64,000 bases of DNA from Hofstenia miamia (Eukaryota; Xenacoelomorpha; Acoela): positions 1,319,996-1,383,995 of the forward strand of contig SCFE01000033.1 of NCBI GenBank assembly GCA_004352715.1. The letters run 5' to 3'. Below the pieces are notes generated by a model. It did no database searches and was not told the origin of the DNA. It saw only the letters and a list, made by a program, of their open reading frames with translations. The position numbers and the translations under genes are program-made. Numbering within the stretch: the stretch's first letter is position 1; each line of letters opens with the position of its first letter. Shown piece after piece: positions 1-12,300 of the stretch.

Positions 1-1430
1 AGGGTTAGGATTGCCCTAAGCAGTGGAAAACTCGTAGTGTGCTATTTTTTCCTAAAATCTACAATATAAAGCAAATATCATGAAATCTACAATAATGCCA
101 ATTATATTAATAACATACACTTGCTAGAATAGTGTCTTATTGTACGTCTTCAAACAGTGTAATAATAACATTTATCAATGAGACGTAATTTCTGAAACTA
201 AACAGTAATTCCTCCCACTAAGAAATTTGCCGATTATTTAGATTATAATTTTGTACTACTGCCGAGGAATTAAAGTTAATAGTGCGGCAAAATTCTGCCT
301 AATTTTTAACATCGCGCGATGTTAAGTAATAGGCAAAATTTCGTAAATATGTCAAAAAAGCGGCAGAATTCTGCCTATCGCTTTACTTATCATTTTGCCT
401 ACACAAAAATAAAATATGTGTAATTTAGCGAAAGTTAATGATACTTTTTCGTATCCACAACATTACATTTGAATGAATAATTGGATAACCAATTGGATGC
501 ATATTTGATTGAATAGTGAATAAACAAAATCAGATAGAAATTGAAATTAGGGTAAATTAGATGTCCATTTCCCAAGTTTTCTCCGTAAATCAAACTAAAA
601 ATGAAGCATGTAATATAAGCAAAAATCCAAATCCCCACACATAATAAGCAAGATAAGAACGTTACCATACTCATAAAACCATTTTCCTATGAATTATTAG
701 CTTTTAATTTTGGCAAGTATTTAATGGACACCCTGTATTATTTAATATTTGTAAAATTCTTTCCTGGGGACAAAAATATAACAAAAGGAGCAAAGGATCC
801 AATTTTCGATTTTTCTGTGGTCTTGGAAAAATTTGAATTTTAGCCTCTGGCCACAGCACAAGCCCTGGTTAAATTTATTTAACTGAGATTTTTTATCTAG
901 AGTTATTTTAGTTTAAGGACATGTAAAATGGCTCTTTTTACAAGTCATATTATTGTAAATATTTACAATTTACAATGCATCCTGTGTACACTTCCTATAA
1001 ACATCCATATAAAGTAAAATATACTCATTTGTAATAGTCACGTACACATCTATCAAGTTGTTTGAATATTTTGAAATAAGTTTTAACCCACTTTTTATCC
1101 AATTTTGTCAAAAGCGAGACTAAGGTTAATGAATAACAACCTCTGTTTGGGTGTGTGAACTAAATTTTACAGAATTTTTTCTCCATAACTAATAGCTTCA
1201 TTTTGCTTTAAGCAGTTTGAGTGGGAGGGGAATGGCGTTCCATGGAAATCTTTAAGAGATTAAGTAGGGAACGCCGACCCCTTCGCTCCTCTTAAATCTC
1301 AGCCCTGCAATCCCCTGCAATTATTATTCGTGAATTATAAAAAACAGCCTTTTGAATAAAAACCTATTTGTTAGTATAAAAGGAATCTCGCTTTTTGAAA
1401 TTTTGTTGAATAATTTCCCAAAAATATAAG
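1..1430. other. Non-coding, palindrome-rich stretch downstream of USP34
   Basis: No gene recognised. Around 285-405 several short palindromes cluster: AACATCGCGCGATGTT and GGCAGAATTCTGCC, with repeated AGGCAAAAT words in both orientations. At about 1217-1290 a GGCGTTCC/GGAACGCC inverted pair suggests another small inverted-repeat remnant. Confidence 0.4.
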
Positions 1431-1434
1431 TTCA

Positions 1435-2307
1435 TCAATGTTTTGCTGAAGAACACCTTCAATCATACAAGGTAGCCAATCAACCAGGTTTATCAGACAA
1501 AAATATTCATGACTTCAGACTGTGGATCAATGGCTTTGTTAATGTTCAAATATGAATTTACAATCAGACAGTAAGACGCATGGGTTCACACGGTGCCTTT
1601 TTCCCCCGGTAAACCGTTTGATCCAAAATACACCATCCCTACTGAGAAAGAGAAAGTTGCCCATCATACAATGACCTGATTAAACATGTTTGGGTACAGA
1701 AATCCCCAACCCAACTGACTGATAAGTTTTTCATGTCAATCGCCTGCTGTTTGGCTGCTATGCTTTCTGAGAATGGAGAACATAAAGAGTGCTAATTAGA
1801 CCAATTTACTGACTCTCTTGAGTTATTTGTATGCGATCTTATGTGCTTTTGTGCAATAGAGTTATCTTCAATATCAGGTATATTCTGTATTTCCGTATTT
1901 TTACGAGTAGCCTGTAAATTATGTATCTTTCCTGCTTAAATTATAAGGCTGCCTTTAGTAATTTCTGATGACAATGCAAAATGCAGCCTATGAAATTTGT
2001 GGCCCAAAAGGAATATGTCAAAAGATTCCCATTATCTACTGAAATGGGGATGAAAACATGATTCAAAAAGTTTGCAGACTACTTCTGAAATGCCCAGTAT
2101 TTCATGAAACCCAAGGTTTTCCTGCCCAAACCGAAAATGTCTATCATCTTTGATCAAATTTTCATTGATCATGTTCCACTACAAATACAAATGATTCCCA
2201 AAAAATCATTTTTGTTTGTAGAGAAAAACAAATGCATTCACTTTCATAAGAATTTAATTTTAAATAAAATATTACTTCAATGCCTCATTCTAAAAGATAT
2301 TGTTTAG
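1435..2307 (+). pseudogene. Decayed coding-like stretch, unidentified
   Basis: One plus-strand frame reads like protein for long runs but has internal stops: HVWVQKSPTQLTDKFFMS and SIACCLAAMLSENGEHKE near 1700-1800, then AQKEYVKRFPLSTEMGMKT and NAQYFMKPKVFLPKPKM near 2000-2150. Composition differs from the random AT-rich background. I do not recognise the family. It may be a retrocopy or an old transposon gene. Confidence 0.3.
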
Positions 2308-3650
2308 TAAACCATATTGAATTCCACAACTACATGACTTTTGCCCAACACAGTCTTTTCAGTTCATGCATCTCAAGACATTTGAATCGTTACATTTGCA
2401 CACCATCGAACAGAAAAAAAATTGATCCGTTTAAATAAGTGTTGTAAGATCACTAAAATGAATTCTAATTTGCAAGTGCAATGCATTCTATACAACAAAA
2501 TGAAATAATTTGATTTTAACTAAGAGACTTATTCAATAATAAGTCATCGTAGATATGTCCTAGTATAAAACTTCTCTGAAATAAACACATTCAATTTTTC
2601 AATGTCATATATGTAAGTTCTAATGGTCACTGTTCGTTCAAAAATGATATTTTTGATTGTGTTTTGTCATTAGGCTAAAATGGTTTCATTTAATTCTTAT
2701 GTATTAATTTATTCAGCATTTTATTTCTATTCAATGTGGTTAAAAGTATATACATAACTTCTGCTCCAATATCTGTTTTTCACAATAATTTAAGTTTATA
2801 TTTTACATTTTATTCACGCATTTTACTTTGAATAGTTTTGTTTTTTCTATAGCTTTGTAACTTTGTAGTAAACATCATGAAAAAAATTTGTACATTTAAA
2901 TTCAAACTGGCAAAGTAAAGCAATTATCTCAATTCGACTTTAAATTCCAGTTATTCAGAAAAATTTATCTTATCAATTTTCTATCTTTATATACAAATAT
3001 TAAGATGCATTTGAAATGACCTCAAGAGAAAAAATTTTGTAATTAGAACAATCATCTTATTCAAAAGATTCAAAACACCCAAAATCATGATAGAGAATAA
3101 ATTTTAGATTTAAAGTTACCAAATTTTGACAGGTTACTGCATAGGTGGACTTTAAAGTCTACTGGGCTAAAAAAAATTTAACAAAAAAATCAATTCAATA
3201 TGATACTTCAGATATCTTAGTGGAATACATTAATTTTTAGAAAAAGTGGGGTAGGGTTAACGTCTGACTTTCGATGGAAAGAATTAAGTGAAATGTATAA
3301 ATCTGCATTTTAGACAAAGAATGGCTAAACTATCCTTCTGTATTTCTTTGTTGATATACATGCTGATATACATGTGAAAAACTCATCAAGTTTCACAAAG
3401 AGCTTTCTCAAAATGTTATGATGAATTCAAATTCTAAAATTTCACTCAATGTGCTAGCAGGCTTAACAGATTGCGATCTACGACAACGTCGGTGTGCAAT
3501 TATGAAAAAAATATTGGCTATAATAGAAAAGAATATTTTGGAAAGAATGTAGGTAATATTGTTAAGGAAAAATTCAAAATATTCTCAGTGATTAGGATCA
3601 AATTGTACTATTTCCAAATTCGTTTTTATCTCCCACAACTTTCAAACGTA

Positions 3651-3871
3651 GGAGAGACCGGGGCACAGTGGGTCAAAGGGCACAGTGAATCAATCATTGA
3701 TCTTAGCGGATTCTTGTCATATCTCTCTGCTATTGTGATTTTTAGGGTTTTAATGACCGGACCAGGTCTAGTTATTAATATCCATAGAGGTTTCAAAATG
3801 GCTGACAATCAGTTATAACCCTCTAGGACACAGTGGGGAATTTTTGTGATCCAATGTGCCCCGGTCTCCTC
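3651..3871. mobile_element. MITE with ACCGGGGCACA inverted repeats and TA duplication
   Basis: The left end GGAGAGACCGGGGCACAGTG and the reverse complement of the right end, GAGGAGACCGGGGCACATTG, match closely. The flanks are TA on both sides (3649-3650, 3872-3873), as for Tc1/mariner-type insertions. The 221-bp length and lack of coding capacity fit a non-autonomous MITE. The two open frames inside it (about 3471-3818) are not genes. Confidence 0.75.
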
Positions 3872-4630
3872 TACTTTTCTCATATAATATGAAAAAATTA
3901 GAAAGCAAAATGCCAATATTCCAAGAAATGCAAACTGTATTGTACAAGTCTAATTCAGCAAACATCGAAATTTCAAACTAACTAATTGTTTATGCAAAGT
4001 TTGATTTTTTATAGGGTTCACTATTTTTTGGGGTAAATGGTCAATCTTTTTCCGAAAATCACAATTCTTCATTTTTATTTGTGTACGAGAAAAATTTCTT
4101 CTTCCAAGATATTTTGCCAACATTGGAAATTTATATATATTAATTGTAAATGATAGCATTAGATTTTCTTTAAAGTAATTTATGTTCTAATATAGAATTG
4201 CAATTCTGTCGCCAGTTGAAGATAAAATTTTTGCACAGGTACCACAGAATAATAATAGCTAAACATCCTTTATTATGGACATAAATAAATACTACAGTGG
4301 TCCAGGTATTTTCGATCTTAACTACTCTGTAAGTAACATGATTTGCAATATTGGAAGTGAAAAAAGGAAACCCTTTCAAATTTAAAGAACTATGCACACC
4401 TACCACTACAATCACTTCTTCTCCAAACTGTGTTATGAAAATGATTTTGCAAGAATGTCCCGCTTCTTTCATCTAATTACAACTTGCTGTTTTTCGTTCA
4501 CTGGTTCACTGTATCACCTTTGGGTGAAGTTTGTTATTCAAAAGAAAATATCTTTATTTTTGATTAGTGGAGTACTTGAGGAGTCGGAATTTATCTCACA
4601 TGTTCCCCAGCAACTTGTCTTAATAGCGAC
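3872..4630. other. No recognisable feature
   Basis: AT-rich sequence with short chance open frames on both strands. I found no family motif, splice-ready exon or repeat border. Confidence 0.3.
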
Positions 4631-4632
4631 CA

Positions 4633-5426
4633 GTGTGTGTGCATAAGTCTCACATGATTAAATTTTCAATTTTCTGTTTTGACGTTGATACTATAATCGA
4701 ATTTGTAAATGAAGATGGAAAACTAAATATAAATAAGGGAGAGGTGCCACTTACAGTTGTTCAGATAACTTTGGAAATTCACAACACATCTCAACTGGGA
4801 AGTAGCTGTGAAGAAAAAATTCCAGTAGTTTTTGTATCAAGCAAACCAAACATAACTTCTTGCAAAAATATTTCATATGAAATTCTATATTGCAGATCTT
4901 TATCGAATTTAACTTCATTGGTTTTGTTAATAATAATTTTGAGATAACTTCAATGAATGACTGCGATGAAATTTTCAATATTGGTGGAATTCCTGGAATC
5001 TAACATGATTGTAAACAATCAAACAGGATTATGTGATGAGATTTTTATTTTGCTCGACACTGAGTTAATGTTTTCTTGAGATTTACAATTGAAATAATAA
5101 ATAATATCTATAGTTACAATGGAACTTCTCATTATACAAGAGAAAAAAGTGTGGAAGACTTTAAAGATCCATTTCTTATTCAGGGCTATTTTGACAATGA
5201 TAGAATTCTCGATGAAATTGAAATTCGAAAGACAGCTGCATGGGAATTTGAACTGATAAGTAACTTTTCTAATATAGACGATAATTCCGCTAAGCCGATT
5301 TCAGCAAAATTTTTAGGCAATGATATTGACACAATTTATTCTGTAGTAGATGTTGATAAAGACAGATATGATGACATTATCTGTACCAATAGAAGCCGAA
5401 TATTTTTGGCAAACAATAAATACTAG
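4633..5426 (+). pseudogene. Decayed open frames with FG-GAP/VCBS-like calcium loops
   Basis: Two plus-strand frames (4633-4947 and about 5076-5426), separated by stops, read like protein. The second opens with TTG rather than ATG, so it is a fragment or internal exon. It contains GYFDNDRILDEIEI and VVDVDKDRYDDIICTN, two loops of the DxDxDxxxD type seen in FG-GAP/VCBS beta-propeller repeats. Such repeats occur in integrins and in many bacterial and eukaryotic surface or secreted proteins. The first frame (FVNEDGKLNINKGEVPL) is not recognised. A single exon of an unknown plus-strand gene is an alternative. Confidence 0.35.
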
Positions 5427-5779
5427 ATATTTTCTAATCCTAAAACCAATTTGGTAATCATAAATTAGTGAGGTTTTTATTTTGCCAAAGATACTCACTT
5501 TGCAGGCGTACTTTAGCTATGTAGTTCAATTGTTGAAAATTATTAATCAAAACAGTAGAAAATCATGCGAATCACTTTTACAACAAACTAAAATATTTAC
5601 TTTCTTATGATTGAAGATATGATATAAACTTTATAAAAAATCATTATTTCCTATTAAACAGCGAAATTTTATTTAAAATGAAAAAACTGCTGCTGGGCGA
5701 ACAAGTTCTTAATCAGGTGATTCATTCTTCTGACAGTCAAAGCAGGAAAATAAGTAAATGGTCCGGAGCCTAAGCTGAT

Positions 5780-6110
5780 GTCCAGTATAAGACATATAAT
5801 GCGATCAAGGTTCTCGGGCACTCAAAATTTAGGTTTTGAGGGATGAGAATTTTTTTGTCACCAATCTCACTTAGTGCCATTGGGCATGGTTCCAGCCCCA
5901 TGAAATTATTTAATCTCATAGCTCATTGTTCCCACAACATTGCTTCTAAATGAACATTAATTAGCAAAAATTATTAGTAGCATTCAAAATTTCAAGTATT
6001 TTTTATTTATGGACCAATCTCAGTCCTAGATTCTATTCACATATGGTGGGATCGGTAGGTCCCATTTTGAGGAGTGGTTAGGCATATCCCTCCCATGGAA
6101 TTTTAGGAGC
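5780..6110. repeat. Copy 1 of dispersed 'GGTCCCAGTCC-like' repeat
   Basis: Contains CTCACTTAGTGCCATTGG, GGTTCCAGCCCC and GGACCAATCTCAGTCCTAG phrases. Related word strings recur at 36325-36560, 42780-42965 and 44385-44500, so this is a diverged interspersed repeat. Borders are not clear. Confidence 0.4.
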
Positions 6111-6583
6111 TTGATTGTTTTCACGAAAATACAATTTTATTGAATCAAATGAACTTGAAAATTGAGCAAAAACTCAATCATTTTAATTTCAAAATTTTTT
6201 GTGACAGCTGCATAACCAGGGTCATTGTGACTCTACTATAAAAAGCCAAATAAGTGTAATCAAATTTATCAGGTAGAAAATTTAAAGGAAATTAAATCAA
6301 TATTTATTAAAAGAAATTTTAGATAAGTTTGTCAGATGAGTTTTACAGATTGATTTTTTGCTGTTCTGACACCTGTTCATCGTCTTCTTATTAGCAGAAA
6401 AGGGACAGAGAGCAATATAAAATTTTATCGAAGGCAATTGATAATTTTCAACTAAGCATCATTGAATCAATTTATATAGAATTAAAGGAACCAAGCTTAA
6501 ACAAAAAAGATGAATATAAATACAAACTAAATTTACCGAAAATATTTATAAAAAATATATTAAAATATGTAATTTGATGAATA

Positions 6584-7390
6584 TTTGTAAATTTTATAGT
6601 GGGAAACTTTTTGAAAATGGCAGCGGCATGCCGAAACATGTTAAAATAATGATGCGCTTCGTTTTTAAATTCATATATAAACTCAAGAATTTTGAATTTA
6701 TCTTATCATTGTTTTGTATAGAAGAAAAAAGGTAACAAGGCTTAAGAGTATCCTTTTGTGAATTAAAGCAAAGCAGCTGCATGTTATATGATTAATAAAT
6801 ATCTTTGTACTTAGATATGCCTGACGAAGGTCGACTCCACATAGTTCGAAATTTTGCTTTTTAGAATATCTCTAACCACTGATCAAAGTCAACAAATTTT
6901 ATTTGCAGAAATTGCAATAAGTTTAAGAACGTGCAACTCTTTTAAAATTTGAGAGAACTTTATTGAACTCCAAATTTTCTTCAAAAAAATATTCGAAATC
7001 AAACACAAAACATGAATACTTGAACTCAACTCCAAGTCTCTGAGCACAATACAATATACAATGCGCATANTTTGTAAATTTTATAGTGGGAAACTTTTTG
7101 AAAATGGCAGCGGCATGCCGAAACATGTTAAAATAATGATGCGCTTCGTTTTTAAATTCATATATAAACTCAAGAATTTTGAATTTATCTTATCATTGTT
7201 TTGTATAGAAGAAAAAAGGTAACAAGGCTTAAGAGTATCCTTTTGTGAATTAAAGCAAAGCAGCTGCATGTTATATGATTAATAAATATCTTTGTACTTA
7301 GATATGCCTGACGAAGGTCGACTCCACATAGTTCGAAATTTTGCTTTTTAGAATATCTCTAACCACTGATCAAAGTCAACAAATTTTATT
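6584..7390. repeat. 320-bp near-identical pair around a single n (7070)
   Basis: Positions 6584-6903 and 7071-7390 are essentially identical (offset 487) and include CCTGACGAAGGTCGACTCC. The second copy starts directly after the single n at 7070. This looks like two contigs or haplotypes joined without merging. However, the sequences differ after the shared part, so a real repeat pair is also possible. Confidence 0.7.
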
Positions 7391-7439
7391 TTTTAGGTAT
7401 TATGATAGCCAAAGTCCAGAATAATTTTTAAAATGCTTG

Positions 7440-7830
7440 CCCATGGACTTCAATTCTTCTATAGGAATTGTTAATCAAGTTTCGCAGGAATTCGAATTGA
7501 GCAATTCCTGAGTGTGGGAATTGGATTTGAAATCGAAAACAATTATCAGATTTGACTGTAGAAATTTGCATTCAAACATGACTTTAGAGCCTCACCGTAT
7601 AAGAAAAAATAACTTCATGTAACTACATAAAAGCGCGATCGCACAATTTACGACGAAGATTAATTATCAAGTTCATGGGAAGTTTTTTGCAAAATATTTA
7701 AATTTAGTATTTAAAATTATGTAACTTTAATTGAGAATGAGATTGGAATTGAAACTGATATTATTGGAATTGGGATTGAATCACCAATAATTGGAATTGA
7801 ATTGAAATCTCTGTGCTCGCCAAAGTTTGA
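7440..7830. repeat. GGAATTG-type simple repeat
   Basis: Degenerate tandem words GGAATTG / GGAATTGA / GGGATTGAA occur across this stretch, with no coding frame. Just after it, 7893-7912 is a perfect hairpin ATGGGCCAT-TG-ATGGCCCAT. Confidence 0.55.
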
Positions 7831-8445
7831 GTATTTGACTGTAACTTTACGATTTGAGCAAAATTTAGTATTTACCCAAGCAACAAGGATTCATGGGCCA
7901 TTGATGGCCCATCATTGTTTCCATTATCGACCATTATTGGTGTTTGGCAGCTGGGCCTTGAACTACCACGGCTTTTGAAAATTTTTCATAATTGTATAAA
8001 ACCTCTTTAAACGCTTATAGCTCAAAATCTACAAACGGTATGCTAAATCTACTTATTTTTCGCTCTTAATTCTCGACCCAACTCTGTCCCATCAGATTTG
8101 CCGTTCGCGAAAGCTCCGGTCATCGGGCTCAGCACTTCTAAATGGGTTTGGAATATTCTTGCACATATCAAATTTTTTCGTTGATGCCATGGCCTCAAAA
8201 CGTTATATCTATGCACCTACAATAACGGACTCGATTTTGTTGGGATTCTATACACTCTTTTGCATTAGGTGTTACCATGCTTTGCATGTGCTTATAAAGT
8301 TAAATGATTAATTAAGGAGTGTCATTTGTTAAAATTGTGAATAAAAATAATTTAACTAATTTATGATGATCACATTTATTACTTATTTCGTTCTTAAAAT
8401 ATTAAAACACAACATGGTTTGCAAAGCACGAGCAGTTTCCTAGTG

Positions 8446-8465
8446 TATATATATATATATATATA
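8446..8465. repeat. (TA)n microsatellite
   Basis: About ten uninterrupted TA units in otherwise plain AT-rich sequence. Confidence 0.9.
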
Positions 8466-8559
8466 AATTCTTGTAAAGAAGCAAACAAAAATTGTGTACA
8501 GCTCGTTTCTAAATAATAGTGTGTATATATGAAACTAGCATTAAAATAGTAATCATAGT

Positions 8560-8720
8560 TGTTCATAGTTAAATAATAGGCAAGGTTTTAGGGGGCGGTG
8601 TGACGCCCCCTTTTTCCAAAAACTATCTAAACACTATATGAAATTATGATATTTTTATGAGAACATGGTGATAAAAAATAACTCTTAGCGGTTTTTTATA
8701 AGATAGAAACCATTTTTTCA
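8560..8720. repeat. Dispersed repeat with AGGGGGCG/CGCCCCCT hairpin
   Basis: A hairpin of AGGGGGCG...CGCCCCCT is followed by CCAAAAACTATCTAAACACT. A diverged relative (CCGCCTTTTCAAAAACCATT then TAAACATTATATG) lies at about 45330-45440, so this is an interspersed repeat of unknown class. Confidence 0.4.
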
Positions 8721-9008
8721 AAAAATTTCTGCTCCTCTATGAATAACAGGCGTCTGAAAAAGACTAGTTTTAATGTTTATAAATATGTATCTCAATGTTT
8801 TTGGAAGAACCTCATGAACCAATGCGATTTTGCAAGATGTCGTTAGATTTTGTATTACTCGCAAAGCAATAATCGTTTTATATATTAAAAAAAAATTTAA
8901 CCGCACTCCTCAATTGGAAGGATACATTACATTTCAGTGTCTATAGTAGAAAGGCATTATAGAAAAGCAGTTCTAAGGTGAGGTGTTAACTACGATGTTC
9001 ATAGAATA

Positions 9009-9014
9009 TTTATT
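9009..9014 (-). terminator. Likely poly(A) signal of USP34
   Basis: An AATAAA hexamer on the minus strand, about 92 nt after the USP34 stop codon. It is the nearest canonical signal and would give a short 3' UTR. Other AT-rich hexamers occur nearby, so use of this one is inferred. Confidence 0.55.
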
Positions 9015-9106
9015 TGCATGTTTATATTCTAATTGAAGTATCACTACAAAGCTATTTTCCAATTAAACAGTCCTAAATGAATACTGCACGAGAGCACTGC
9101 GAAAAT

Positions 9107-9351
9107 TCAGCCGGAGCTGATTTGCGGGGAACCACAAAGCTCCAGTGTTCGGGAAAGTGAGCGAAGTATTGTCTGAAGGATGTCTACTTGCTTGAATACA
9201 AAAGTACTGCATCCCTTTCGTCGAGGGGTCTCACGAGAAGTACTGGGTTCTTGGATTGACACGTCAGACGATGACTCTTCACTAAGACGGCGTTTTTTGA
9301 CAGGAGTTACTTGTGACGATTCTTTAGAAAACATAACTAACGTTCTACCTT
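9107..9351 (-). CDS. USP34: USP34 exon 43 (last), C-terminal tail and stop
   Basis: Begins EGRTLVMFSKESSQVTPVKK RRLSEESSSD and ends FVFKQVDILQTILRSLSRTL ELCGSPQISSG, then TGA at 9107-9109. The PVKKRRLSEES cluster parallels PIKRRRVSSDEE of the vertebrate protein and looks like a nuclear localisation or phosphorylation cluster. The final helix matches QHDILDTLCRTIESTI near the vertebrate C-terminus. Confidence 0.95.
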
Positions 9352-12300
9352 CTAAACAGACCCCAATAATAAAGACATAATATAACTTGGTTGACAAACG
9401 ATCTCAATAGATTCATTCATTGCGATGTATAAAATATAATTTAATAAGATCAAATTTTCCTGGAAAATCGATGTCAAAAACGAATCTGCATGAAATACTA
9501 GCTGTCCAAAAAAAATTATTAAGCAAGTTCAATTTTTAACTATAATTTCCACGATATTGCTCAACCTCACAGAAATGCTTTACTGTATGCTACAACAACA
9601 CATGCTTTCAAGCGTCACATCAATACGTAAAAAAATATTTTAATGGTTTTTTCAAAACTATTACGCATTTAAAAACATAGAGAAAAACAGAAATATATAC
9701 TGTACATTTTTGGTAAGTTAATGTCAATTGATAAATGTGCACTCGGTGTTTTGAATTACTAAATTACCAATGGGTCTTCGCCAACAGAAATGAAATTGTA
9801 TCTATAAAATTGATATCGCCGCAATTATAATATTTTCTGAAACTTCCCGAAATTTTTAAAAAATTTGCGTAGTAGAAACCTGCAAAGCATTCCAAGCATG
9901 TAACCGTGGGGTAACTAAAGCATGTTGTCCATAAATATTGAATCCTTTCAATGAATTAAGTTTCTGTCAGAATACTTTAATATTTTAGTATAGATCTTAA
10001 AAGCCTTTAGCCAAATAAATTTAACCACTAACTCTTGATAATATATTGCAAGAACAGGTCATTATGGCCTTGAAGTATTCAACCACAAGATATTCTGTCA
10101 GACCTATTATTTAAGGTTCGGCGAAATATCGAAAAAAACCTAAATCGAGCTCATTGTTTGGAAACGGCCGAGCGCTACTATTATTAGTGGCTCTCTATTC
10201 GTTCCTGAAGTTTTTCTGGAAAGTCTTTAGATGCATAATTTGGAGACAGGTTACGGTTTCAATTTTTAAGTAAATTTGTCACAAAGTTTTAATGTTGTGT
10301 GGCATCGTGATAACGCCTTTATAAATTGATGCTCATAGGACTGAATCCTCAAAATTGTGACCTGGATACAATTAGTTTAAAGAATATGGAATGCAAAACA
10401 TAACACATTGCACTCAAATATTTTATCACTTCTCCTCGCATTTATACGAATTCATAAAAATGCGTTAGCATAATAATTTTTGATAAGTCTTTCTAAAAAT
10501 ACATACCAGATTTGACATCATCGGTAATTTGCTTCTTTATTAGAAAATGCAACTCTGTTAACTCCTTTCGCAGTAAATTGAAATCGACTTTGATTTCTTT
10601 ATCTGAGAAAGCGGCCATAATAAGATTAAGCGCCCGTAGATCCTAAATAAAATACTTCATAAATATTGGAAAGTGAACTGTGATATGAATCTGCATTTAA
10701 TGACCATCGGTACCAGTGTTAGACGAAAGAGAATGAAATCAGAAAGATGCCAATTTCATTCCTCCAACTAAACACAAAGAAATCCTTTGATTTATATAAT
10801 TCGCTTTTAATATAATAAAAGGTTGCATTTCAAAGGGTTTTCTTCGAATATCATATATGAAGCGGTTCCTAATAAAATCAATAGAAACAAACTGTTTGCC
10901 AATAAAGCCTCTTATAAAACTCCAAAAAAAAGCAATGAATGGATTTTTATGAACAAAATTCTCGAGATATGCATTGGTCTAACTTAGATAACATTAATTT
11001 TTTAGATTGTATCCATAACCTAACAATGTTCATACTCGGCGGAGGTATTTGCAGTCTCTGATTGCTCTGTTTATTTTATTATGTTATTGTGGTGTGACAA
11101 CTATGAGTTTATCATTGCATTCATATTCATATAGAGAAATGAACTATACTGTCATTAGAAAAAACATCAACTACACTTAGTAAGGCAAAGGAAGTGACTT
11201 AAACCTTGATTGGCGTGACGAAAAGAATTCTAGAATAACAAAAAATATTGGAACTATTGATTTATAATAATTTTACACAAAAAATTTGCGGTAAATTTAG
11301 ATTTCTCCAAATAAAGTTGTATTAAACAGTGGATTCAATTTTTTTGGTGCGATGAATCTCTTAAAAACCGGTACTGCGTATACTTTTTGTTTTGATATGG
11401 TGTGGTGACCAAACTTGGGCAAGAGAAACAATTAAATAAAATAACCTTTTAAAAGCACTCTAGTTAAAAATAAGTCAAACAACTCAATATTAATCACGCC
11501 ATTGGAAAATGCATGGACGATGACGAATTCGACAAAGTTGTATTGAGTAACGCGTATTATCTGCTTCAGAAAACTTTCCAAATCAGGGTAACGCAACGTC
11601 TGCATGATCAAGAAATTATCACCAAGAATGGAGTCATATATATTATAGCAGGGGTACCCGGCGTTGCCCGGGGTATTTGAAAAGTAAAAGACGATAATAT
11701 GTTTTAGTAAAGATATTTATTCTAATTAAAGTCACATGTTATGCATACAGCTTAAGTTTATAAGGCATTGATGCATGTTATTCTTAAAGACAGCATACTT
11801 TAAACAAATATTAATTCTGAAGTGCTTCCTGATAAACAATATTTTCTGTGTGATCCTTCAATGGGGTACATATAAATAAATTCTTCGAAGATCCAACTCT
11901 TGAGCATCCAACATATAGCTGTCCATGAGAAAAACATGGTGCTAGAAGATTTAGGCCAACAACTCTCAGTGATTGTCCTTGAGATTTGTTAATGGACATA
12001 GCAAAGCTTAATTTCACTGGAAATTGAAGTCTCTTGAATTCAAATGGTGTGTCTGATGGAATCAATGGTATTCGTGGTATGAATACGTCTTCACCTCGAT
12101 AATTNNNNNNNNNNNNNNNNNNNNNNNNNNNNNNNNNNNNNNNNNNNNNNNNNNNNNNNNNNNNNNNNNNNNNNNNNNNNNNNNNNNNNNNNNNNNNNNN
12201 NNNNNNNNNNNNNNNNNNNNNNNNNNNNNNNNNNNNNNNNNNNNNNNNNNNNNNNNNNNNNNNNNNNNNNNNNNNNNNNNNNNNNNNNNNNNNNNNNNNN

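Noticed and set aside
1-20. AGGGTTAGG at the left edge, resembling telomere repeat
   Set aside because: Only one and a half units; no array.
3471-3818. 115-codon open frame
   Set aside because: It runs across the border of a MITE and shows no protein features.
6594-7269. Two identical 62-residue minus open frames
   Set aside because: They are the same repeat on both sides of the n and show no family similarity.
9180-9380. Plus-strand open frame with ATG
   Set aside because: Shadow of the last USP34 exon.
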